DNA of 64,000 bases from Trichomonas vaginalis G3 (lineage: Eukaryota > Parabasalia > Trichomonadida > Trichomonadidae): positions 14,972,082 to 15,036,081 of the forward strand of contig NC_067207.1 of NCBI RefSeq assembly GCF_026262505.1. The letters are read 5' to 3'. The position numbers and the translations under genes were made by a program. This document shows, piece by piece, positions 49,348 to 61,422 of this stretch (position 1 is the first letter of the stretch; every line of letters begins with the position of its first letter). Under the pieces are notes generated by a model. That model made no database searches. It was given only the letters and a program-made list of their open reading frames with translations, and had not been told where the DNA came from.

Positions 49348-50317
49348 GATGAAATACTTTAGTATACTTTATTCTTCGCTTTTCTTTTTGATTGTAATTT
49401 AAGACTAAAATAGGGATGAACATTTGTCTGGGAAATTTATTAATTATTTGACCTTAGTCCAAAAAAATAATGCTACTGTTATCTCTTCATCTCCATTTAA
49501 GTGGGGTTTTTTTATATGTAAAGCAGAAGCGATCCCACTCAAGAAAAAAAAGTTTTGCTTTTTCTTTATTTAGAATTGGCATATGATGTAGATATTAGAC
49601 TCATAGTTAGTTTGTACTTATTCCTAACGTGCTTCATTCGATTTTACTCTTAAAATGTAAAATGAGAGAGGGTCAAAGTTGCTATTTGTCACTTTTCCAC
49701 AAGAATATAATGGGGAAAAAGTTATCATATAGTTGATCTCATTCACTGAGGTGAGAGATGCATGTAGTGTAATTTGATAAACAGTGGGATTGCTGCTCTA
49801 AGTCCTAGGTTCGAGACACATTGGCTTCATTTTTCTCTTTTTTATTGACGTAAACTATTCAATTTTTGTGTTCTCCATTCAAATTTCAGAATTTTTTTGC
49901 AGATTTCACGCTACATTCGAAGTTACCTTTTGTAACAACCACCACTGCCTACGAAAGACGAAAGTGTGTCACGATTTCACCCGGAAATCCGACGGTTGTT
50001 TAAGAGTAAGCACTTTTGGCACCTACTCAATGTAAAATTTCTCACTTTTTTCATATTTCGAATCTGATTTATAATATTATTTTCCAGGATAAAAGTAAGG
50101 ATCCCAGATGGCTAAAATCCACTGGCAATAGCCATTTCCAAAAAAAAGAACCTTCGCCAAGATTTTAACCTCTTTTTTTACTTTTTGCAATTTTTTGGAA
50201 GGAAGAAATGTATTTTTATCATACGTTTATCATCAAATTAGATCTATTAAAAGGGAGGGAACTTCTACTTTGAATGCATCGAGACTTCTAACTATTACTA
50301 ATAGATAATGTATCATA
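49348..50317. other. intergenic with a tRNA-like relic
   Basis: About 970 bp upstream of the BspA-like gene. It holds the tRNA-like stretch at 49758-49828. Near 50090 it holds a sequence (AAAAGTAAGGA) resembling the end of the 5499-6767 element, but without a partner. No gene is seen. Confidence 0.45.
49758..49828 (+). other. degenerate tRNA-like sequence
   Basis: An A-box-like TAGTGTAATTTGATAA from 49765 and a B-box-like GGTTCGAGAC from 49808, 43 bp apart, followed by T-rich DNA. Stems do not form well. The A-box region resembles that of the relic at 5599-5672. Confidence 0.35.
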
Positions 50318-51549
50318 GGACCTTATTCGAATAAAAAAGTTTATTTGGATTAACCGGCTGTAATTCGAATAAAGTCCATATGTAATTATGATTACTTTTG
50401 TAATTAGGAATAATTGAGTTTCTCGGAATTGAAAATTGAATGGAAATTCCAACCTTAATTCGTAATTCCAACCTTAATTCCTTAGTAATCAATTCAATTT
50501 CAATTCGAATAAAGAAGGTCTTATTCCAACTGAAAATAATAATAGGAATTTGGAATAAACTCAATTATAAGAATTAGGAATATTCATTTCCAAAATGGAA
50601 TTAGGAAATGGATTAAGGAATTGACTAGATAAAATAGCAGATTAATTAGGTTCCTTATTTAAAATGATCATATTAATCATGAAGGATGATTTTTTAGTCT
50701 AATCCTGATAATAATCTTGAATCATTTTTTATCTATTCCGATCAAACTTGTAATATTAACATAAAGTTTTGATTTTTCAGCGATGTTTGATATTCCATCA
50801 CTTTGTATATATTTTTCTCCCTTGGAGCAAATATCAATCAAAGGGATCACTTTGGAGGAACTGCTCTTCATACTGCAGCACAAAATAATAAAGAATTATT
50901 AATTTAGTTTCTTCTGCACCATGGTGCAAATATCAATGAAAAAGATGAAGAAGGAAGAACTGCTCTTCATTAGGCAGCATGGAATTATAATAAAGAAAGA
51001 GTTGAATTTTTTTTCATAGTGTAAATTTCAATGAGAAAGATATTGCTGGAATAACAACTCTTCATATTGCAGATGATAAGATCATTGAATTTTATTGATA
51101 TAAGAATTAAAGCTGACTTCCATTCAAATTTCCGATCACTGGGGTGAAGCATCATTGAAAATTAACCTCATACACCAGAATTGAAGGCAATGTCATTCTG
51201 TTGAAGGCACAACCTTTTTTCTCCTAAATTTTTCCCCCTACCTTTATTCCTATAATCAATCCAATATTCGTAATTCGATATTCCTATTCCTAGTTCTTAT
51301 AATTGAGTTTATTCCAAATTCCTATTATTATTTTCAGTTGGAATAAGACCTTCTTTATTCGAATTGAAATTGAATTGATTACTAAGGAATTAAGGTTGGA
51401 ATTACGAATTAAGGTTGGAATTTCCATTCAATTTTCAATTCCGAGAAACTCAATTATTCCTAATTACAAAAGTAATCATAATTACATATGGACTTTATTC
51501 GAATTACAGCCGGTTAATCCAAATAAACTTTTTTATTCGAATAAGGTCC
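50318..51549. mobile_element. foldback element with 265 bp terminal inverted repeats
   Basis: Arms 50318-50582 and 51285-51549 are inverted copies, apparently identical but for a base or two. They begin GGACCTTATTCGAATAAAAA. The same trinucleotide ATA flanks both ends, a possible 3 bp target duplication. The arms contain short repeated blocks (GGAATT, AACCTTAATTC twice). The 700 bp interior carries a decayed ankyrin-repeat fragment. No transposase is seen, so it is non-autonomous. Confidence 0.8.
50822..51040 (+). pseudogene. ankyrin-repeat fragment inside the foldback element
   Basis: Two ankyrin repeats are readable: GANINQRDHFGGTALHTAAQ, then FLLHHGANINEKDEEGRTAL, followed by a weaker third. 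In-frame TAG codons follow KELLI and TALH, and the third repeat is frameshifted, so it is not functional. This repeat type is typical of the very large trichomonad ankyrin family. It was probably captured from such a gene. Confidence 0.75.
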
Positions 51550-51612
51550 ATATAATTAACGTTTAATTGAGATTCAATTTATGGCTAATTTAAACATAAT
51601 TTGTAATAAGCT

Positions 51613-52603
51613 TTTAAGGGTGCACCCGCATGTACGTTTATTTGAGAGTAGGAGGATTACCCTCTCAATTTTGAACGCTTCGTTAGCGCAATATCTCGAT
51701 GAATATTGTATTAAAATTGAATTTGCCCATACCAATATATCTGATACAATATCCTTAAGTTTTACTAAAAAGAATTTTTTAAAATCCCTGCAGATTCGGG
51801 GATTTTTAAATTTTTTGATTTTTTTCGCAAATTTTTCGAAAAAAAAATATTTTCAGAAGAGCCTTAACGGCTAAGTTTTATGTTTAATGTTGAGTATCAA
51901 AAAGAATGGGCGTCTGATATAGCCATCATATATCCCAGAAGCAAATAAAAATTCTGACTTTTTAAGCATAAAAAATGAAATTTTATTTTTTGCAAAAAAC
52001 AGGCCACCCGGATGTACGTTTATTTGAGAGGAGGAGGATTAAATTTTTGAAAGCAGTAAAATTTGTAAATATTCTAGTTATATAATAATATGTATTATTT
52101 TAAAAAATAAAAAATTAAAGCACGTTAAAATTTTTTTGATGAATTTTTACAAAAGCTACTTAGGATTATGCAAAATATAGTAATTAAACATAAATTTCAA
52201 ATCAGATTTGACTTATGATAAATATTTTAAATTTCCGAAAATTAAGTTCAGATCGACTCGATACGTTGTAATTACTAAATAAGGTGCCAAAAACCTATTA
52301 AACAGTATCAAAACTATCAAGATTGTAATGTTTTTGAAGAAAAATTTATAGAATTATGAACTTCAAACAGATATTATGTAAATAAAAATAATATAATGGA
52401 TTTGTTTATTCGTATAATAGCAGCAATAAGTCGATTATTCACTTCTACTTCTGAGATTTGAATTTAATTTCGACAGAAAAAGAGATTCAAGAGGAAAATA
52501 CTAGGGAATACAAACTGCCACCATGACAGGATTATTATGGAGCCAAGTTGTACTTTTTGATATTTTTAGGTACCAAGTAATTGCTTAAGGGCGCACCCTT
52601 AAA
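51613..52603. mobile_element. possible 991 bp element with 15 bp terminal inverted repeats
   Basis: TTTAAGGGTGCACCC at 51613-51627 and its inverse with one mismatch at 52589-52603. No clear target duplication. Inside, a 37 bp direct repeat (CACCCGCATGTACGTTTATT... at about 51624 and 52005) occurs twice. A 97-codon frame at 51581-51874 crosses the left end and is probably not a gene. Confidence 0.45.
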
Positions 52604-53728
52604 TGATCTATGCTGACTAAGGTGTCAAATTGCTAAAACCGCTTTAGACCTTAGTCTTTCCCTCAAAAAAAAATAAAAAAAAATATTGAACGAATTTGCG
52701 ATAGAATTTTGACTCAATTAGTACCATTCGTAAAGGTGTTGATGAATGTATTTACGTTCGATTCTTTCTTAATTGAAATCTTATTACATTTTATTGCAAA
52801 ATACAAAATTGCATTTTCTTAGATGAATAAATATCCAAATTATACAATCGACATTTAGGCTTACGATATTATTATATTAACATTCTTGATTCAGATTACA
52901 AATGTTTTTATTAAGTTACTTTTTACTTAAGTTGACTAATACATAGTTGGTGGAGTAAAAATGATCGAAAAAAAAGTTTACTAATAACTATTTACTATTC
53001 ATAATGAGCAACGTTCTTCTGGGTTCAATAAATTCAGGTTTGATCTCAGAAGTGAAATGCTCATTTGAGATAAGTGACCGTAATATATGGATGATCGTGA
53101 GATAGCTATGCGATAATCTGGAAATATGAGAAACTTTATTCTGGAATCTCTGAATTATTTTACGAGGTACAAAAAGAACATCCTATCAAGTGTATTAGAT
53201 ATACGTGATAACAAAAACTTACGTACTAGCTCACGACGAGCAAAGTTCTTCCGGGATTTAACTTTATTGAATATGTTTTATTACTTTGATTACAAGACAA
53301 AAAATGACTAGGATCACCTAAATATGAATTTGATTTAAGGGTGCACTTAGCACTTTCTGACATTCTCTCAGTTTTTTTGACATCTCCGATTTTTGATATA
53401 GATTTCATCGCATAAATATTATTCTTAATCTTTTTTGCTAAAAATGAAAATATAGCATATGTATACGTTTTAGGTTAATATTTCTTCGTGTTCAATTCAA
53501 TTATGAGCAAGCATTTTCAAATATGATATCTTGTAAAGTAAAAAATGTGACATTTTGTAAATAAAAAAGCTCTCAAAATTCCAAAACAGAAAATTGGAGA
53601 GCCTAGCCCTTATTTCTCCAAACAAGGTCCTTATTAAATTTAGTGATTTATAATAGCATTTTATCTTTCAAAAAAATATTTGACTCTCAAAAATAAAGAT
53701 TTCAAATAAGAAAAGTAAAAAAAATTGT
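52604..53728. repeat. intergenic with a dispersed repeat copy
   Basis: AT-rich DNA downstream of the AP-4 epsilon-like gene. At 53334-53390, TTTAAGGGTGCAC is followed by CACTTTCTGACATTCTCT. The latter recurs at 57139-57156 on the far side of that gene in the same orientation. No gene is supported. Confidence 0.4.
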
Positions 53729-56700
53729 TTATGCGAAAACTGTCTTGAGGTCATTGACAATTGAAGCAGTGAGTGGCTGTGCCTTTGTCAAGACTTTGAA
53801 GTCGACTTTCTGGTTTCCAAACTTGACATGAATCAAAATCTTGAATGGGGTAGAAACAAGAATACCCATGAAAATCTCTTCCTGGCCAATTCGTTGGACT
53901 GTTTTGACTCCAATTGCCAAATTCATGAGTCTAGAAACTTCATCAATTGTAAGTCCTTCACTGCGAGGAATTGTGTATACAATTTCGCTTCCACCTGACT
54001 TCCAAGCAGCACCAAATTCAGCTGTTGTTGACTGTTGTGGAGCGATGAAAGTCAACAAGTTTGCAGGTAATGGAACATTGATCTTCTTTCCATTATATTC
54101 GATATTTGCAGCAAACTTGAATTGAGGGAATCCTTTCATTGTCTTCGGGAATGAATAAGTTGCCAACATTGTAACAGCGTTTTGTGGTGGAATGCAGTTA
54201 ATTGTTTGTGGCTGAGAAACAACATCTTTGTTGAGAACTTCTGGTCCATCAATAGACAACTTGAAGTCAACAATTGGATTTGATGTTGCATTCATTGCTG
54301 CAAGTAATATCTTTCCATTTGATGCGCATGAAATAACTTTAATTGTTTCATCGGAATAAACAGGTTGTGGAGAAATTCCTGACTGAGAAAACTCAGCAAT
54401 TTGTTGTGGAGGAGGTGTTTGTAACTCTTGTGTTGCAGTTTCAATCATTTGCAACTGTTCAGGAGTTAATTCTGCTGGTTGAGAAACTGGCTGTTCAACT
54501 TGTTGTTGTTGTTGTTGTTGTTGAACTTGTTTTGGTTTCTTTGCAATTGGTTTAACACCTTTGAATATTGATGCAGCCAATTTCTCTTTCTTCTCATCCT
54601 GGTTGTTTTGTGCCTTCTTTCCAGCGATAGAAAGTTTTGCAAACATTGATGGTTTCTTTGATGGAGAAGATGAAGAAGAAGAATCAGCAGCATACATTCC
54701 ATCAGGTAAAACAGCTGGTCTAGCTTCTTCTTCTGGTTGTTCAGTGACTAATCCATCTTGTCCCCAAACAGCAGCAACACCAGCAGTGTTCAATGATGTA
54801 TTATCTTCTTCAGGAGGAGCAGCAACTGGACCACTTCCACTGACACCTTCACTGCTGTAAACTGATGTATTCTGTGGATAAGCAGTGTAAATCAAAGTTG
54901 GTTTGTTGGAAACAATTACATCTGTATCTCTGTCATCAATTGGGATGTATTGTTTTCCTCCTTTAGCAATTGCATCATTGACGAAATCATCTAAGAATGA
55001 AAGTGTTGGATCCTCTTCAACATTCATTGTTAAAATGATGTTCAATGATTCTCTGAAATTCAATAATTGCAATGCTTCATAACAAATGTTTTGAACAATG
55101 ATGGATCTCGATTGTTTGTAGTTCTCAAATACATCTAACACTTCTTGAGGAACTTCTTCAATCTTTGGTAACAACTTCAGAATAGCGTTCAAAACCCATT
55201 CTCTTGGATTATCATATCCATCTGCCAAATCACACAACAACAAAATAATGAAAGATAAATCGTATTCATCAGATAACTCAGCGTAATTACCAATTACATG
55301 GGCAATTACTGTAACAAATACATCAGATAATCTACGAGCAGACTGTGCGACATCCAAGTAAAGATTGACAATTGATCTTCTCATTTCTTCATCGCATTCA
55401 TCATCAATAATTTTCATGACTTGGAAAGCAACTTCAGGGCGAACTAAATCACCACCAATAGAGAAGAGCTGCTCCATTGTCTTTGCAAACCATATTGGTG
55501 ATGGAGAGTATTTGGAAGCGATGTCTGTGATTCTATCAGATAAATCACGTCTGATTGTTTCGTTCTTTGTTTTTTGTAAGAACTTCAACATGTTGACAAC
55601 AATGATTTGTGAATTATCAGGAGAAGCCATCGCGTGAAGGAGATTGAGTGTGATCAATCTGATGGATGGATCAGGATGCTCCAAACAATCAATAATAATG
55701 CCTTGGAACTCAGTGGCAAAGTCTGGAATTGATGATAAAAGTGACAAACCAATATATTTGTAATTTTGTTCTCTTGAACTCATGAACAAGGAAATTGCAC
55801 CTTTGAGTTGAGGAATCTCTGTAAGTTCGAGGCAAATAGCTGTTCTGATGGCTTCATACAGGATGGAAGCTGATGCAGGTGATTCTAAAGTTCCTGTTTG
55901 TAATGATTGGGTAATTAAAGGTTCAATCTGTTCACTGATGCCTTCCGAGTTGGCTGCAATCTTCTGCATAAGTCTGTAGATGTTTACAAGGATGAATGGA
56001 GCATTAACCTTCTGATGAACAAATTCAATTTTTGTATTCGATGTAAGGATCTGCTGGGCTGTACGAACAAGGTCTGGAACAAGTTCACAGATCTGACGGA
56101 TGTTAAGTTTGTTATCGAGAAGTGTTGTAAAGGTTGTAACAACTGCATTTACGATGGAAAGGTCTGTATCTGAGAGAAGACGGCAGAGATCTGGGAAGAA
56201 GTCAACAACACAGGTTGGATCCTTCTCAATGAAGGAGTGAACACACATTACAGCCTTTTGACGGATAATCGGAACTGTATGGTTAAGACATTGACCAACA
56301 AAGCCTATAACTGGTTGAATAAGCTCTGGTGTAACAAGTTGCGCGATGGCTGTTAAGGCCAAAGCCATTGATGTTGGATGGCCGGATGAAAGGTCTCTTT
56401 GAGTAGAGTTGACAATGAGAACAATGAGATCTGACTTCGAATCGAAGAGTGCTGAGCATGCCAAATAACCAAGAGCCTTTGTCATCATTTGTGAATCTTG
56501 TGTAAGATTAACTGCTTGGATTTGACCAAAAGATGTATCATAGCCGAGAAGTGTAAGATGAACTAATGAGATGACATTCTCGTAAAGATCTGAAAGACCT
56601 ATTTTTGACTTGCTTAATGTCTTCTTTACATCTTGCATCCACTGGCCAACGATTTGTTCTTCAGCTTCACGGCTCTTACACTCACCTATGTTGACGCAGA

Positions 56701-56752
56701 TGTCGTGGAATGATTTTGAAAGCTTGATCTTCTGAACACCTTGACTGAACAT
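53729..56752 (-). CDS. AP-4 complex epsilon-like large adaptin
   Basis: A large adaptin subunit (1007 residues) of a tetrameric clathrin-type adaptor that sorts membrane cargo at the trans-Golgi or endosomes. The helical-solenoid trunk spans about residues 1-590. Its start (SKSFHDICVNIGECKSREAE, then LGYDTSFGQIQAVNLT) matches AP-4 epsilon (SKSFLxLVKSIGExRSKAEE, LGHDASFGYIHAVKMT) better than gamma or alpha. A low-complexity hinge follows with a run of eight Gln (about 745-755) and Ser stretches. Beta-rich ear-like sequence occupies about 800-1007. ATG at 56752. A trichomonad-specific gamma/alpha/epsilon-like adaptin is the alternative. Confidence 0.75.
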   Translation of the reverse strand: MFSQGVQKIKLSKSFHDICVNIGECKSREAEEQIVGQWMQDVKKTLSKSKIGLSDLYENVISLVHLTLLGYDTSFGQIQAVNLTQDSQMMTKALGYLACSALFDSKSDLIVLIVNSTQRDLSSGHPTSMALALTAIAQLVTPELIQPVIGFVGQCLNHTVPIIRQKAVMCVHSFIEKDPTCVVDFFPDLCRLLSDTDLSIVNAVVTTFTTLLDNKLNIRQICELVPDLVRTAQQILTSNTKIEFVHQKVNAPFILVNIYRLMQKIAANSEGISEQIEPLITQSLQTGTLESPASASILYEAIRTAICLELTEIPQLKGAISLFMSSREQNYKYIGLSLLSSIPDFATEFQGIIIDCLEHPDPSIRLITLNLLHAMASPDNSQIIVVNMLKFLQKTKNETIRRDLSDRITDIASKYSPSPIWFAKTMEQLFSIGGDLVRPEVAFQVMKIIDDECDEEMRRSIVNLYLDVAQSARRLSDVFVTVIAHVIGNYAELSDEYDLSFIILLLCDLADGYDNPREWVLNAILKLLPKIEEVPQEVLDVFENYKQSRSIIVQNICYEALQLLNFRESLNIILTMNVEEDPTLSFLDDFVNDAIAKGGKQYIPIDDRDTDVIVSNKPTLIYTAYPQNTSVYSSEGVSGSGPVAAPPEEDNTSLNTAGVAAVWGQDGLVTEQPEEEARPAVLPDGMYAADSSSSSSPSKKPSMFAKLSIAGKKAQNNQDEKKEKLAASIFKGVKPIAKKPKQVQQQQQQQQVEQPVSQPAELTPEQLQMIETATQELQTPPPQQIAEFSQSGISPQPVYSDETIKVISCASNGKILLAAMNATSNPIVDFKLSIDGPEVLNKDVVSQPQTINCIPPQNAVTMLATYSFPKTMKGFPQFKFAANIEYNGKKINVPLPANLLTFIAPQQSTTAEFGAAWKSGGSEIVYTIPRSEGLTIDEVSRLMNLAIGVKTVQRIGQEEIFMGILVSTPFKILIHVKFGNQKVDFKVLTKAQPLTASIVNDLKTVFA

Positions 56753-57651
56753 TGGATCAAAAATTTGAATATCGTTTGCTCGATAATTGATAAAAATATA
56801 AAATGCATATAATCTTCACCATTGAGATGTTAATATTTTCATTTCCGATAATGTTCGGCCGATCTGTCAAATCAACGATAATAAATTATCTCAAAATTAT
56901 TTGTAAACTTCTGAAAGAGTTCGTCTTTCAAAATCAATAGCCTTTAACTTGTGGTTTTAAAAATTATTAATGGCCAATGTTTTCAAATCAAATTAACACA
57001 AAAAAATCAAAATATTAGTACGATCATTAAATTGATTCATCAAATTATAAAATGTGGCGGCTTTTCAATAGAAACATTAAATATTCTACTAAATTTTATA
57101 TTTTGGAATATTATTGTGGGTCAAATAAGGGTGTTTTTACCACTTTCTGACATTCTCTAAATTTTTTCAAATCTCTAGCATTATATTCAATGATTTCATA
57201 AGGTAAAAAGTTAATATTTTTGGTCGGGAAAAGGTGATATTAAATTAATGCATAGTACCTTATTTGGCAGCTAGATTTTATGAGAGGATGTCAGAAGAAG
57301 TAATTGCATGAGCAAAGGAAATTGTCAAATATTTTAATGCACCTTAGCTCTCATGTTTGATGTAGTTTTATCTCATGCACTATCCAAGATTTAATGGAAA
57401 CTCGATATCCAAAATAGAAAAACTATTGGATTGTATTATGGATAAAATGAATGCAATGCAGTTTGATTAATGGATCTCCTTTGGATTTTCGTCCATTTTC
57501 CCTATCCATATAAGAGTTTCATAACTAATTTCATCATTTTCTATGCATGCTTCTTCCCTCAATATCAAGTAAAATCTCTACGATTTTAAAACAGCTCTAT
57601 TACTTATATATTTTTATTCTCAGAACGGTTGAACATCAAAGCCGATCTTAG
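56753..57651. other. intergenic with a dispersed repeat copy
   Basis: 900 bp AT-rich spacer. It holds the second copy of the CACTTTCTGACATTCTCT repeat (57123-57178). No gene is supported; the 69-codon frame at 56951-57160 runs into the repeat. Confidence 0.4.
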
Positions 57652-58569
57652 TTATAATTCTATATTAATTGGTGTGTTAAATTCTGTAATATTTTCTTCA
57701 TTTTTTTCATCATTATCTGCAGACAAGCAATATATAATGATCGCTAATGGAATGTATGTTATCAATATAATGAAAATGGTACTAATCTTTAAAACAATTT
57801 CGTATGCTTTTGCGCCACATTTGAAATATAAATAATATTCAACCCATAATGTTCGGAAGAGCATATTATGCAGCTGGTTGTATAGGAAACCAAAAACTAA
57901 AGTAAATGCTAAAGATTTGAGATGTTTCCTTAAAAAGTATGGCAAATATTCTTCAACTCTTGGTGATAGTAAAAAGTAGCTAATGAGATATCTGCTGATT
58001 CCAAGAAAGTATAGAGTGATCTCACCGAGCTTTCGTTTAAAAATTGTTATTTTATTATTCATTTCAACGTCGAGACGAATGTAAATAAGAACGAATAATG
58101 CGACACCGTAAATTAGATAAAGATATTTAAGAATCAAAAAAAAGTAAATGAATATTGTTGTATATCTGATACCAATAAGATTAAAAGAACGAAAACATTG
58201 AGCAGTATATTCAAATAATGAAATGTTGATAAGTTGTTGTAAAACTTGATAAATCTTGTAATAGCTGTCGTCATTTGTATGGTAATAATAATTGAATACA
58301 TCAAACGTAAATGCATATGAAAATAATTAAAATATCACTGCTATGAGTAGGCCAATACCTTTAAAATTATGGCTTTTCTTCATTAAATTTTGAGTTCGCA
58401 GTGTAAAGGAAATATAATAGATAAAAGGAAGAAAAACTGTCATATAAATGAACAGGTCTGAATAAAAATATGGGTTATCAAACTCGTCGCCACTTATAAA
58501 TGTGTGCCCCCTGGACTCATTAAGATACTCGTCAATCCGATATATTATAGGAACATTTATATTCCCCAT
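57652..58569 (-). pseudogene. multi-pass membrane protein with one in-frame stop
   Basis: From ATG 58569 the frame runs 80 codons to a TAA at 58327-58329. It then continues without shift to 57652, giving 305 codons in all. The product would have about six to seven hydrophobic segments (FIYMTVFLPFIYYISFTL, LIYGVALFVLIYI, IVLKISTIFIILITYIPLAI) and an acidic C-terminus (SADNDEKNEEN). The upstream TCATTACAA next to the ATG fits the initiator, so the promoter looks intact. No family recognised; a seven-helix receptor-like or transporter-like protein is possible. A single substitution or a sequencing error would explain the stop. Confidence 0.6.
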
Positions 58570-59755
58570 TTGTAATGATTAAATATTGTTTTTATAATGT
58601 TTTCACTTTTTGTTCAATCTTATTTTTATAATTAATTTGATGGCTTTACGTAGGATACCGGTTGATATAAATTTTATAATCTTACTTGGTTTGAACGTTT
58701 ACTTTTTTTTAGTTAATTTTCGTTCTAAACATTAACAAGAGTATATGTACTCAGAAAATATATTTTATAGCATAAATTCAGTTTAAGGTTTTTCTCAGAC
58801 CAAACGGTCTGTATCGTCTTTCATATCATATTTCTTTACTTCGAGCGATTTTGGCACTTCGAACATGAAAAATTTCATAAAAATACAACTTGAGTTCTTT
58901 TAAATGCTCATATGTAGGGCATTATAACCTCATAGTATGAAGTCCGGAAATGCCGTTTTTGATCAATCTTGAGTTGAATAAACTAAAATTTTATCACAAA
59001 TATTGTGTTTGAACTGCATTATATGCAAACAATCAGTATGTAAAACATATTCTTTAGTTTATTTTGTAATCTAGATGTCTCTTAATGTTAAATTATTTTG
59101 ATTTTCCAAAAAAAAATGTTATAATATTAATCTACGAAATTCACCAGTTGCGAATACTCATGTGTTGGATTACTGAATTTGATTCATTTTCGATGTTTGA
59201 ACAGAACTTCTCAAAATTTGCAATTTTTCACTCAATATATCTCATTCTCTGAATCAGAGAATACAATCAGAAGGTGTTAAATAATATTTGATTGGTATCT
59301 GAAAAAATATGAAATTCATTTTCAAATAGGTTTGAATTCACTACGTAATGTATAACAAACAGATTACATAAGCCTATTATGTATTATTTTGGTCAAGAAA
59401 TTCAATAATTAATAAAAAATAAAATTTCATAGGAATAATTAAGCAAAATATGAAAAAAGTATCGATGAAAATGCATTATCTCAGTAAATACATGGTAAGT
59501 TATGATCAAAAATCTCAAAATACTTACTCATATTATCAAATTAATTATTTCTCAATAAATTTGATTCGTATTATTATATATATCAATTATATTGTATATG
59601 TTTCTCATGATGTAAGTCAATCTCTATAAATATCCCATTTTTGGCTGGGAATTTAGAAATATTGAAGTAAAATTCGTAAATTACCAACTGAGGCATGTTA
59701 AAATTATATTATTTCAATAAAATTTATAACTATCTGTTCCATATTCGATTAAGTA
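58570..59755. other. intergenic, no gene seen
   Basis: About 1.2 kb of AT-rich DNA. A short inverted repeat CAGACCAAACGGTCTG lies at 58797-58812. No open frame of note. Confidence 0.5.
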
Positions 59756-60643
59756 TTAGCTAGAATATCCAGATTCAGAGTCATAAGACTTACTTCTTCT
59801 TTCCTTCTTTTCTTTCTTTTCGAGCTTCTTTCGATGTTTCCTTTCTTTCTTTTCACATTTGTCTTCTTTCCTTTCGCGTTTTTCTTCTCTCTTTTTTTCT
59901 TTCCTATCTTTCTTTCTTCTTCTCTTGGAACTTTCCATTTCCGATTCAGAACTTGACGAATTATAGGATTCAGAATCATATCTATACGGCTCTTCAGGCG
60001 GCTTGCTGTAAACTTCGTTTTGGTCGTATAAATCTCCACGATCTGACTCAAATCTCATTGGATCTGGTCGTGAATAGCTGTAGTCGGACTTCTTTTCGTA
60101 TTCGGATGATGATGGTGATGAAGACAACGACGGAGAGTCTGATGAAGAAGATGAAGAGGATTTCTTTGATTTTCTATGAGAATGGTGATGAGAATGACGA
60201 TGAGAATGAGGGCGCCTGTGGTGATGGTGGTGGTGGCGATGATGATGGCGGTGTTTGCCTTTTGATTTCTTTGATTTTCTGTCATCAGAGTCACTGTCAT
60301 CGCTTGAAGAGCTATCACTCGAGGAATCATCATCTGGAGCATGACGAGAATGATATCGATCGTATCTTGCATAGCGCTCAGCTCGGAGTTCCTCTGGACT
60401 CTTTTTCAACTCGACAGAAATAAAACGATTGCCAATTTTCGTTTCGTTCATCTTCAAGGCTGCTTTAGCTGTATCGTGATCTTTAAATTCAATGATGGCG
60501 CTGCCCATGAAGTCCCCATTCGGTCTTGTTTTTAATGTGACGTTTAAAACCTCACCAATACTATCAAAATGAGTCTTGAGTTCATCTTCTGTAACAGAGA
60601 GTGGAAGATTCGCGACATAACATAATTTTGTCGTCTCACTCAT
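59756..60643 (-). CDS. RRM protein with His-rich and SR-like low-complexity tail
   Basis: 295 residues. An RNA-recognition motif at about residues 6-80 has RNP2 (LCYVANL) and an RNP1-like strand (GSAIIEF). A long tail follows: Asp/Ser clusters, a His-rich tract (about 130-160), Ser runs and Lys/Arg/Glu. The layout recalls SR-type splicing factors or nuclear RNA-binding proteins. RS dipeptides are few, so it is SR-like, not classical. ATG at 60643. TCACCTTTTTTC lies about 13 bp upstream and is close to an initiator. Role in pre-mRNA processing is inferred. Confidence 0.75.
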   Translation of the reverse strand: MSETTKLCYVANLPLSVTEDELKTHFDSIGEVLNVTLKTRPNGDFMGSAIIEFKDHDTAKAALKMNETKIGNRFISVELKKSPEELRAERYARYDRYHSRHAPDDDSSSDSSSSDDSDSDDRKSKKSKGKHRHHHRHHHHHHRRPHSHRHSHHHSHRKSKKSSSSSSSDSPSLSSSPSSSEYEKKSDYSYSRPDPMRFESDRGDLYDQNEVYSKPPEEPYRYDSESYNSSSSESEMESSKRRRKKDRKEKKREEKRERKEDKCEKKERKHRKKLEKKEKKERRSKSYDSESGYSS

Positions 60644-61422
60644 AAAAAAAATTGAAAAAAGGTGACAAAAGTCAAGAGAAATTTGTCAGAATATAATACT
60701 TTCTGATTTGCAACTTATAAGCTTACAGTGGGAATGATCTATTTGAAGGAATTTAGGTCAAGTTTTGGATAAACTCCACTTCAAATTGCACTAAACCTCA
60801 ACTTTCTGTTTCTAAGTTTTATCATAGGTATCACTTGCTATAATCAAGAATTCAATGACATCAAACTTCGAAAGCTTTCATACGACTGAAGTTATAAAGG
60901 AAATCTTGTATATCTTAAAAATTAGGAAGAAATTGTATGTTTTCATTGGAGCACACTGCATTACACGCTAATTTCATTATCTTTTTAATGGTAATCTGAT
61001 AATAAGAGTTTGTATTTCATTACTTGAATTAATTGTTTCAAAGAAGTAACTCATCAATAGCTTATATTAAGATATACTCTGTCAATTTATGATATTCTAA
61101 AAGTACTAGATGCCTTAATTACCAAAACATTATATAAATTTTACTATAATCAGCATAATTTATTATAAGAATATATAAAATACCTGGCAAAATATTAAAC
61201 ATTTGTTTACTATAGTAGATTAAACTGTCAAATTCTGATTATTCTTAAAATTCTGAAGTTAAATTTGAAAATTCAACATATTAATAGTTAATTATATCAA
61301 AATTTTCGAACCTACTAAGTCCATTTGATTGGAAAGAAAAATATATTTGGTTAAATTTGTATGAAAATAACAATTATATCTTTAATATAATAACGTCCAA
61401 TATAAATAACAAATAAATGTAT
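60644..61422. other. intergenic, no gene seen
   Basis: 780 bp of AT-rich DNA between two minus-strand genes. No gene, repeat or hairpin stands out. Confidence 0.5.

Noticed and set aside
51581-51874. 97-codon frame as a gene
   Set aside because: It crosses the boundary of a repeat element and is low complexity at its 3' end.
58134-58316. Separate small membrane protein
   Set aside because: It is a shadow of the membrane pseudogene, whose frame continues directly after the TAA.
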